Source: an uncultured bacterium
GTDB taxonomy: Bacteria > Cloacimonadota > Cloacimonadia > Cloacimonadales > Cloacimonadaceae
Assembly: GCA_937960795.1 (NCBI GenBank)
Contig: CALGPA010000121.1
Location: 1-12,555 of the forward strand
Reading direction: 5' to 3'
Length of the DNA: 12,555 bases
In this document: positions 1 to 5,607 of the stretch, piece by piece
How positions within the stretch are numbered: the stretch's first letter is position 1
How the letters are laid out: each line of letters begins with the position of its first letter
Translations under genes and position numbers: made by a program
The notes under the pieces: model-generated
Told to the model about the DNA's origin: nothing
The model's input: only the letters and a program-made list of their open reading frames with translations
The model's database searches: none

Positions 1-35
1 CGTGTTAATTAGTGCAAATTCGTGGACAGACTATA

Positions 36-79
36 GATTCCGGATAAGCCTCACTACGTTCGACTTTCCGGAATGACTA
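36..79. repeat. 44-bp palindromic repeat, left copy
   Basis: The core is a perfect 8-bp inverted repeat, ATTCCGGA (37-44) and TCCGGAAT (67-74). It is extended by AAG (46-48) pairing with CTT (64-66) across a bulged T, and closes a loop of about 15 nt. A second copy at 12504-12547 matches at 43 of 44 positions, differing only at position 56 (A here, C there). Read on the minus strand it has the form GTCATTCCGG...CCGGAATC, which resembles the GTCATTCC...GGAATC class of dispersed bacterial intergenic palindromes. Function unknown; a REP- or MITE-like element is the simplest reading. Confidence 0.85.
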
Positions 80-348
80 ATATTAGCTGGTCGTTATGAT
101 GTGGAATGACTGGTTTTGGGTTTGTAGTAATAAGGCAGATACGGGCGCAGCGACACTTTAATTCTACATCGTAAATCGTACATTGTTCATTCGATTTTCG
201 GTTCATCCGCAAATCGTCTAAGTCCTTATTTTCTCACCGCTTGCACGCTCGACCGGTGAGCAAGGGATGAGGGAGGCATGAGCGCGCCATATATTGCAAG
301 CACTTACGAGTCCCAAAAACGCAGTATACGGGGATATATTTGCTATGT

Positions 349-364
349 TGTGTATCATATCACA
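349..364. promoter_or_regulatory. Possible CRP/FNR-family operator
   Basis: TGTGTATCATATCACA matches the CRP-type palindrome TGTGA-N6-TCACA at 9 of 10 conserved positions. It lies in the intergenic region about 200 nt before the etfA start. CRP/FNR-family regulators often control anaerobic electron-transfer genes, which would fit, but a match of this size can occur by chance and no regulator gene is in view. It also falls inside the doubtful small ORF at 278-379. Confidence 0.25.
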
Positions 365-559
365 CAGAACGGGCTTTGAATCTCTGCTTTTATTCAGGCT
401 ATGATGAGCCTCTGTTTGGTTTGTTTATCTGATCTCACATGCAGCTTCTTGCTCGATTGGTAGAGATCTTGCATATACTGGTAGTGTCGAGATCTTGTTT
501 TAGTAAGAATCAGCTTGACAATTCATGCACAGAATTATTGTTTTCATCAGGAGACAAAT

Positions 560-1750
560 ATGATCGAAGTTATTATTGATAAATGCGTTGGTTGTGGTAA
601 GTGCCTCAAGGCATGTGCTTATGATGCGATCAGCATCTCAGACAAACTGGCGGTAATTGACATTGACAAATGCACTTTGTGTGGTGCTTGCGTGCAGAGC
701 TGCCCCTTTGAAGCGATCCTCATCCGCAAAAAAACAAGCAAGACTGTGGATAAATCTGCATATTCCGGCATATGGGTCTTTGCGGAGCAGCGAGATTCTG
801 AGATCGCCGGCGTGTCCTACGAGCTCTTGGGCAAGGGCAGAGAATTGGCGGATCAGCAGGATGCCGAGCTGACAGCTGTGCTTTTTGGCTCTCAGGTAAA
901 TGGCCTCCCCGAAGAGCTCATCGCCTATGGAGCCGATCAAGTGATCACCATCGACGATCCGGCTTTGGCGCACTTTCGTGATGAACGCTATAGCGAGGCG
1001 TTGATCTATCTGGCAGATAAGTATAAGCCGGCAGTGATCCTTGCAGGAGCCACAGTGATCGGACGCAGCTTCATCCCCAGAGTAGCGGTCAAGCTAAATA
1101 CCGGGCTCACCGCTGATTGCACGGGTCTGGAGATTGACGAAGAAAGCGGCAATCTCATGCAGACGCGTCCTGCCTTTGGCGGAAACATCATGGCGACGAT
1201 CGTCACCGCAAATCACCGTCCGCAGATGGCGACCGTCCGTCACAAAGTGATGGATCCTCTTCCGCGGGATGATTCTCGCAGTGGCACCGTGATCCGAGAA
1301 GAATACAATTTTGAGCTGGAAGAAGACCAGACTCAGTACATCAGCTTTGAAAAAGAAAAGACAAATCTGATCAATATCACAGATGCAAACGTGATCGTAG
1401 CAGGCGGACGCGGAATCCGCGAGGCAAAGAATTTTGCCATGATCGAAGAGCTGGCGGAGGCTCTTGATGGAGCCGTCGGCGCTTCCAGAGCCGCCGTGGA
1501 CAGCGAATGGATCGCCTATTCACACCAAGTCGGTCAGACCGGCAAGACGGTCAAACCCAGCATCTACATCGCCATAGGAATCTCAGGAGCCATCCAACAT
1601 CTGGCGGGAATGAGCTCGGCGGATTACATCGTGGCGATCAATAAAGATCCGGATGCACCCATCTTCAAAGTGGCAGATCTGGGAATCGTGGGGGATCTCT
1701 TTGAGGTCGTACCAAAACTGATCAAAAGGATTAAAGAAGTACGGGCATGA
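560..1750 (+). CDS. etfA: Electron transfer flavoprotein alpha subunit with N-terminal 2[4Fe-4S] ferredoxin domain
   Basis: This 396-residue protein is the FAD-binding alpha subunit of an electron transfer flavoprotein, fused to a bacterial ferredoxin domain. Residues 1-55 carry two Cx2Cx2Cx3C clusters (C9, C12, C15, C19 and C38, C41, C44, C48). After a linker come the EtfA N-terminal domain (containing TGLTADCTGLEID and RPAFGGN) and the C-terminal FAD domain with VVAGGRGI, GASRAAVDSEW, GQTGKTV (325-331) and GISGAIQHLAGM. I chose ATG 560 over an in-frame TTG at 515 because AGGAG sits 6 nt before it and the ferredoxin fold then begins at residue 1. Ferredoxin-fused EtfA proteins are known from anaerobes, for example CarE of the Acetobacterium caffeyl-CoA reductase, where they take part in flavin-based electron bifurcation; that role here is inference. 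The usual partner etfB is not adjacent. Its stop overlaps the next start (ATGA). Confidence 0.95.
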   Translation: MIEVIIDKCVGCGKCLKACAYDAISISDKLAVIDIDKCTLCGACVQSCPFEAILIRKKTSKTVDKSAYSGIWVFAEQRDSEIAGVSYELLGKGRELADQQDAELTAVLFGSQVNGLPEELIAYGADQVITIDDPALAHFRDERYSEALIYLADKYKPAVILAGATVIGRSFIPRVAVKLNTGLTADCTGLEIDEESGNLMQTRPAFGGNIMATIVTANHRPQMATVRHKVMDPLPRDDSRSGTVIREEYNFELEEDQTQYISFEKEKTNLINITDANVIVAGGRGIREAKNFAMIEELAEALDGAVGASRAAVDSEWIAYSHQVGQTGKTVKPSIYIAIGISGAIQHLAGMSSADYIVAINKDPDAPIFKVADLGIVGDLFEVVPKLIKRIKEVRA

Positions 1751-2946
1751 AAATCTTGGCGGGTCAGGCTGTTTTAACTGCGGATGATGTCATTCAGGAT
1801 CCGCAGATAAAGCTTAGATCAGAGGATGAAACTATCCTCAAGATACCGGATAGCATAGCCTATCTTCCTTTGATAAACTCACACGATCACCTGGTGGGAA
1901 ATTGGACGCCACAAGCGGGGGATAAGCGTCCCTATCCCAATTCCCACATCTGGGTGGAAGACATGAAGCAGTCCCAAAGCTTTTTGGAGCGCAACAAGTT
2001 TTGGCTCAATGACGGATCCTTTGTGCTCAGTGCCCCTCCTGCGCTCACTGTGGCGCGATTGGGTGCTTACAAGAATCTTTTCTCCGGTTGCGGGATTGTG
2101 CAGGATCACGGGCCTCTGCAGCAGGATTCATATTATGAAGCCATGCCGATCAAAGTGATCAAAAGATATCGGCAATGCCATTCGCTTACTTTGGGCAATT
2201 GGTGGGGCGGTGAGTCTCCACAGACGGAGATGGATCTCAGCGGGGGCGAGATGCCTTTTATCGTGCATATCGGTGAAGGGACTGATGAGATCACCCATCA
2301 GGAATTTGCGCAGCTCAAAAGCAATGGCTTACTCAAAGAAAACACGCTCATGATCCATGGCATCGCCTTCTCAGAAGATGATATCATCGATATCGCCAGA
2401 GCAGGTGCCAGCGTGTGTTGGTGCCCTAGTTCAAACTTCTATTTGATCGGCAAGACCTTTGATATCACCAGCGCCATCAAGCATAATGCAAATGTGGTGA
2501 TCGGCACGGATTCAACGATGAGCGGAGCTATCAACTTGATCGGAGAATTTGATCTGATCCGCCAGAAGTTCCCGCAGATCTCTCCTCGAGAGCTGTATCG
2601 GATGGTGACCGAGAATGCGGTCAAAGCCCTATATCTGCCACCGCGCTATGCCAAGCTGGATCCTGAGAACGCTGAGAATCTGCTTTTGGTAGACCAAAAT
2701 AATTCTGATCCCTTTGAGAATCTCATGAATCTGAAGATGAGTGAGATCAAGCTCTTGGTGGTGGACTCGATTCCGCTTTATGGGGATGGCATCTATCTAA
2801 AGAGCTTTGGGAAGCAGATTCGGGACTATAGCTTCTTTGATATCGACGGCCGCGAGAAGTTTGTGGTGGGAGATCCTCAGATGATAAGTCAGGAGATTGA
2901 TCTGGCATTGGGCTATCACAAAGACTTCCCATTCCTGCCGTTTTGA
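1747..2946 (+). CDS. Amidohydrolase-superfamily protein, substrate unknown
   Basis: This 399-residue protein has the metal-ligand pattern of the amidohydrolase (TIM-barrel) superfamily, nearest in style to the cytosine/guanine deaminase and chlorohydrolase group: HxH at SHDH (H46, H48) at the end of strand 1, H174 in HIGEG, H204 in MIHG, and D255 in GTDS. The HIGEG glutamate and the CPSSN segment (226-230) are also typical of that group. Proteins of this kind hydrolyse C-N or C-Cl bonds on purines, pyrimidines or triazines with one catalytic metal. The N-terminal beta-sandwich segment is short (about 40 residues), and the last 80 residues match nothing I recognise. It starts in a 4-bp ATGA overlap with etfA, so it is probably translationally coupled. 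A role with queE downstream (deazapurines) is possible but unproven. Confidence 0.85.
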   Translation: MKILAGQAVLTADDVIQDPQIKLRSEDETILKIPDSIAYLPLINSHDHLVGNWTPQAGDKRPYPNSHIWVEDMKQSQSFLERNKFWLNDGSFVLSAPPALTVARLGAYKNLFSGCGIVQDHGPLQQDSYYEAMPIKVIKRYRQCHSLTLGNWWGGESPQTEMDLSGGEMPFIVHIGEGTDEITHQEFAQLKSNGLLKENTLMIHGIAFSEDDIIDIARAGASVCWCPSSNFYLIGKTFDITSAIKHNANVVIGTDSTMSGAINLIGEFDLIRQKFPQISPRELYRMVTENAVKALYLPPRYAKLDPENAENLLLVDQNNSDPFENLMNLKMSEIKLLVVDSIPLYGDGIYLKSFGKQIRDYSFFDIDGREKFVVGDPQMISQEIDLALGYHKDFPFLPF

Positions 2947-2960
2947 GATCAGACCTGCCG

Positions 2961-3587
2961 ATGAAAAGCCTGGAAATCTGCGAGATCTTCTATAGCCTGC
3001 AAGGAGAATCATCCTATGCGGGGATGCCCTGCACTTTCATTCGCCTATCCGGCTGCAATCTACGCTGTAGCTATTGTGACACAGCGTATTCCCACGAAGC
3101 CGGGGAGATTCGAGCGATATCGCAAATCTTGGCAGAAGTGGCAGAATATCCCGGAAACTTGGTAGAGCTCACCGGGGGCGAACCTCTTGCTCAGGGAAAC
3201 AGCATCATGCTCTTATCTGAGCTTCTGGCAATGGGCTATAAAGTGTTGCTGGAAACCAATGGCTCTCTATCCTTGCGCAATGTTCCCGCGGAGGTGGTGA
3301 AGATAGTCGATGTGAAATGTCCTGCAAGTGGGGTGGGGAATAGCTTTTTACATGATAATCTAGGCTATTTGGCAACCCATGATGAGCTTAAATTTGTGAT
3401 ATCGGATTTTGAGGACTATGTTTTCGCGCGGGACTTCGTAAGAGATCACCGGCTTTTGGGATATACTATCCATTTCTCGCCGGTGAATCCCATCCTAAAG
3501 GCGGAAGAGCTGGCAGAATGGATCTTGCAAGATGGCTTGGGGGTCAAGCTCAGCTTACAATTGCACAGAATCCTCAACCTCCGCTGA
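2961..3587 (+). CDS. queE: 7-carboxy-7-deazaguanine synthase (radical SAM)
   Basis: QueE converts 6-carboxy-5,6,7,8-tetrahydropterin to 7-carboxy-7-deazaguanine, the step that builds the deazapurine ring for queuosine and related bases. This 208-residue protein shows the family opening EIFYSLQGE (8-16), the radical-SAM cluster motif CNLRCSYC (C32, C36, C39), TGGEPL, an ETNGS segment, VDVKCP, and the characteristic ending LSLQLHRILN. I prefer ATG 2961, which gives the usual short lead before the SLQGE motif. A TTG at 2943 would add six residues and overlap the amidohydrolase stop. Neither start has a strong ribosome binding site, so coupling to the upstream gene is likely. The last 14 bp overlap the end of the convergent thiS. 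The other queuosine genes (queC, queD, folE) are not in the window. Confidence 0.94.
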   Translation: MKSLEICEIFYSLQGESSYAGMPCTFIRLSGCNLRCSYCDTAYSHEAGEIRAISQILAEVAEYPGNLVELTGGEPLAQGNSIMLLSELLAMGYKVLLETNGSLSLRNVPAEVVKIVDVKCPASGVGNSFLHDNLGYLATHDELKFVISDFEDYVFARDFVRDHRLLGYTIHFSPVNPILKAEELAEWILQDGLGVKLSLQLHRILNLR

Positions 3588-3780
3588 TGAGATGGACTAT
3601 CATCACGTCCGCTCCCTCCGGGATAGTCGTGGTGTCATAGGCATCTTTGGGGACTAATTCCCCGTCGATCTTGATCACCAACATCGGGAAAGTATAGTTC
3701 ATCATCTTGAGTGCGTCACGCACAGTCATTCCTTGTTGCCAGTCTTGGCTGCGTCCGTTTATCAAAATCTTGTCTTTCAT
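3574..3780 (-). CDS. thiS: ThiS/MoaD-like ubiquitin-fold sulfur carrier
   Basis: This 68-residue protein is about the size of ThiS (E. coli ThiS is 66). It has the beta-grasp pattern: ILINGR at the start, a T-V-R-D-A-L helix start (residues 19-24), the segment VIKIDGELVPKDAY, and IPEGADVMIVHLISGG with the essential terminal Gly-Gly. In this family that GG is adenylated by an E1-like enzyme and then converted to a thiocarboxylate that donates sulfur. The start overlaps the thiF stop by 4 bp (ATGA). Name caution: no thiG, thiH or thiE is adjacent, and the next gene up after thiF is mobB. It might therefore serve molybdopterin or another sulfur-requiring pathway. The last codons overlap the queE end on the other strand, leaving no room for a terminator between the genes. 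Confidence 0.88.
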   Translation of the reverse strand: MKDKILINGRSQDWQQGMTVRDALKMMNYTFPMLVIKIDGELVPKDAYDTTTIPEGADVMIVHLISGG

Positions 3781-4388
3781 TTATCTTTTCCTGCTATTAT
3801 TTCTAAGCTGAGATTGGCCTGCATAGCCGCGACTATCATCACTCGCGGAGCGATCGGGGAGATCCCGTCTTTGAGTCGGCTGCTTTGATCGCCTACGATA
3901 TAGAAACTGCCTTCATGCTGGATCTTGATCTCTTCACTGCGGCCATATCCCGCCAAGCCGGAGGCACAGATGAGGGGGATCTTGGGATGGTGTTTGAACC
4001 AAGTCTCGATCAGCATCAGCTTCTGGGAATCCTTGTCAAAAGCCTCGATCATCACGTCCACGTCCTTAAAGAGGGAAGGGATGTTGTTTGGCGTGAGCCT
4101 AAGATCGTGCATTTGCAATTGGATGAAGGGATTAATCATGCGGATGTTCATCTTTAAGGCGTCAGTCTTGGGCATGCCGACTTGGTCGATATTGAAACTC
4201 TGTCGATTGAGGTTTGAAAGAGATACTTTGTCAAAATCAGCAACTATGAGCTTGCCAATCCCGGCGCGGGCGAGCATAATCGCGCAATTTGAGCCCAATC
4301 CCCCTGCTCCGGCTATGCCGACGGTGGCTTTTTGCCACAAGGGGAAAGCATCCGGGTCTCGCTCACAAAAGTAGTCAATCGCTTTCAC
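3777..4388 (-). CDS. thiF: ThiF-like E1 adenylyltransferase for the sulfur carrier
   Basis: This 203-residue protein is of the short ThiF type (ThiF/MoeB/HesA superfamily). It activates the C-terminal glycine of ThiS-like proteins with ATP. Visible motifs are the nucleotide-binding GAGGLGSN (27-34), ADFDKV (50-55) with the ribose-binding acid, LNRQ (60-63), K74 in GMPKTDA, and EAFD (115-118), whose aspartate coordinates magnesium. C141 in ICASGLAGYG is the likely sulfur-handling cysteine. The paired CxxC zinc motifs of E. coli ThiF are absent, as is usual in the short family. The start is GTG at 4388, with AGGA about 6 nt before it. It overlaps the end of mobB by 14 bp and the start of thiS by 4 bp, so all three should be co-translated. 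Confidence 0.9.
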   Translation of the reverse strand: MKAIDYFCERDPDAFPLWQKATVGIAGAGGLGSNCAIMLARAGIGKLIVADFDKVSLSNLNRQSFNIDQVGMPKTDALKMNIRMINPFIQLQMHDLRLTPNNIPSLFKDVDVMIEAFDKDSQKLMLIETWFKHHPKIPLICASGLAGYGRSEEIKIQHEGSFYIVGDQSSRLKDGISPIAPRVMIVAAMQANLSLEIIAGKDK

Positions 4389-5133
4389 TGTCTATCCTTA
4401 TCTCGATCTTGTCTTTGTTTGGGATGTCTCTTAGCTTGTCTACGATCGCCATGATCGTGCCCTGAAGGATCTCTTGCACAAAGGGCACTATCACCACTTC
4501 TTTGCCGCCGGAAAAAAGCCTGAGGCGCTTCTTGCCGTCCAGCACGCAATCTTGGCGCGATCGGCGACCTTGGACGATGTCTGCTGCCATCTGAAGGCAA
4601 GTGCTTCCGCATCTTTGGCAACATTCGGGGTCGGCGACGGGGAGGATCTCGAAGCTCTTCTCAAGGACGAGTTTGCACAGATCATCAGGCGCATTGATGG
4701 CGCTGAATACTGGGAGCTGCGGATGAGTGAAGGCTGTGTCGGAGATCTTGCCGCTGATGCCGATCGTGCAGTCATCTATGAGCTCCTGCAGCTGCAATTC
4801 GTCTTCTGCGCAGATGATCTTGGGCATGGGAGCATCTTTCATCCCCTCGATGATCAAGAAATCTGCCTCAATCCCGGGGACGATCTCGCTCAAAGGAAGC
4901 GGGCGCGGATGGATCACGGCGGTGTCATACAATCCGCGAGCTACGGTCTGGATGCTGCCGGCAGCGACGTGCAATGCAGAATTTGTGCCGGCTGTATCTG
5001 CCCGAAACTTCTCGCTGTGGATGTCCTTGATGGTGGCGACCCGGTGTCCGCGGGCTGTCAGAGCAGTTACCAAGGCAGTCACGGCTGTGGTCTTGCCAGT
5101 GTGGTGATATCCGATGATAGCAATGGCCTTCAT
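4375..5133 (-). CDS. mobB: MobB-like GTPase with C-terminal cysteine-rich (probable Fe-S) domain
   Basis: This protein has 252 residues, whereas the common bacterial MobB has about 170. The N-terminal 165 residues are a MobB P-loop GTPase: Walker A GYHHTGKTT (8-16), ATIKDIH (33-39), DTAG (46-49) and a Walker-B-like DFLIIEG (91-97). MobB assists in attaching the nucleotide to molybdopterin. The extra C-terminal part has C171, C172, C175, C179 and C196, spaced as CxxCGxxC-x16-C, like small [4Fe-4S] modules. It is followed by a conserved-looking VPFVQEILQGTIMAIVDKL segment. I recall similar tails on archaeal MobB proteins, but cannot check here. The ATG overlaps the ispF stop by 4 bp. No mobA or other molybdenum-cofactor gene is in view. 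Confidence 0.9.
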   Translation of the reverse strand: MKAIAIIGYHHTGKTTAVTALVTALTARGHRVATIKDIHSEKFRADTAGTNSALHVAAGSIQTVARGLYDTAVIHPRPLPLSEIVPGIEADFLIIEGMKDAPMPKIICAEDELQLQELIDDCTIGISGKISDTAFTHPQLPVFSAINAPDDLCKLVLEKSFEILPVADPECCQRCGSTCLQMAADIVQGRRSRQDCVLDGKKRLRLFSGGKEVVIVPFVQEILQGTIMAIVDKLRDIPNKDKIEIRIDSESD

Positions 5134-5606
5134 TTTGCTGGCTCAACGAGGACGACGACTGTCGCGCTCATGCCTTCTCCGCATCCTGAGATGCCAAGGC
5201 CTTCTTCAGTAGTGGCTTTGATAGAGATCTGCTCGATCCGGCAATCCAGATCGCTGGCTAGGATCCGGCGCATGGCAGAAATATGGGGACTGAGCTTTGG
5301 GGCTGCGGCACAGATCGTGGCATCAAGATTGGATATGCGATAGCCCCGCTTAAGGATCATGCTGTAGCAGCGCTTGAGCAGCTGACGGGAATTTATGTCC
5401 TTGTAAGCCGGGTCTGTATCAGCAAAATGACTGCCGATGTCCCCCAAAGCCAATGCTCCAAAGAGGGCGTCGCAGACGCTGTGGAGTAGCACGTCAGCGT
5501 CCGAGTGTCCCAAAAGCCCTTTATCAAAGGGGATCTCCACCCCTCCGAGCATCAATCTGCGGCCGTCTACCAAACGATGAACATCATATCCAAATCCAAT
5601 TCTCAT
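5130..5606 (-). CDS. ispF: 2-C-methyl-D-erythritol 2,4-cyclodiphosphate synthase
   Basis: This 158-residue enzyme cyclises CDP-methylerythritol 2-phosphate to the 2,4-cyclodiphosphate in the MEP isoprenoid pathway. The metal ligands D8, H10 (GFGYDVHRL) and H42 (HSDADVLLH, 34-42) fall at the same numbers as in E. coli IspF. DIGSHFADTDP, KATTEEGLG and the terminal GEGMSATVVVLV are also typical. The start is ATG 5606; an upstream in-frame ATG at 5669 would add 21 residues that lie inside the preceding gene and belong to no known IspF domain. The stop of the GlmS-like gene is one base away (TAAGATG), with a GGTGGA sequence just before it as a possible ribosome binding site. The trimeric active site expects CDP-ME2P made by IspD and IspE; ispE is not in the window. 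Confidence 0.96.
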   Translation of the reverse strand: MRIGFGYDVHRLVDGRRLMLGGVEIPFDKGLLGHSDADVLLHSVCDALFGALALGDIGSHFADTDPAYKDINSRQLLKRCYSMILKRGYRISNLDATICAAAPKLSPHISAMRRILASDLDCRIEQISIKATTEEGLGISGCGEGMSATVVVLVEPAK

Positions 5607-5607
5607 C

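Larger units (their letters stand above)
1..559. other. Repeat-rich intergenic region upstream of etfA
   Basis: This stretch holds no convincing gene. From left to right it has a 10-bp periodic motif (1-25), a 44-bp palindromic element (36-79), an echo of that element's tail (GGAATGACT at 103-111), an AT-rich tract with the short repeat ATCGTAAATCGTA around 166-180, a doubtful 33-codon ORF (278-379), and a CRP/FNR-like palindrome (349-364). It contains no GATC before about position 431, whereas the genes that follow have one about every 50 bp, so its composition clearly differs from the coding sequence. The etfA promoter should lie in its right half, but I cannot place it with confidence. Confidence 0.7.

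Noticed and set aside
515..541. TTGACA (515-520) with TATTGT (536-541) as the etfA promoter
   Set aside because: The spacer is 15 bp and transcription would begin at the ribosome binding site, leaving almost no leader.
515..559. 15-codon extension of etfA from TTG 515
   Set aside because: ATG 560 has AGGAG at 6 nt, and the ferredoxin domain begins immediately there.
2943..2960. TTG start for queE overlapping the amidohydrolase stop
   Set aside because: No ribosome binding site, and the added residues are not part of the family; ATG 2961 gives the standard N-terminus.
4474..5343. 289-codon open frame on the plus strand across mobB and ispF
   Set aside because: It is antisense to two well-supported genes with catalytic motifs and has no family features.
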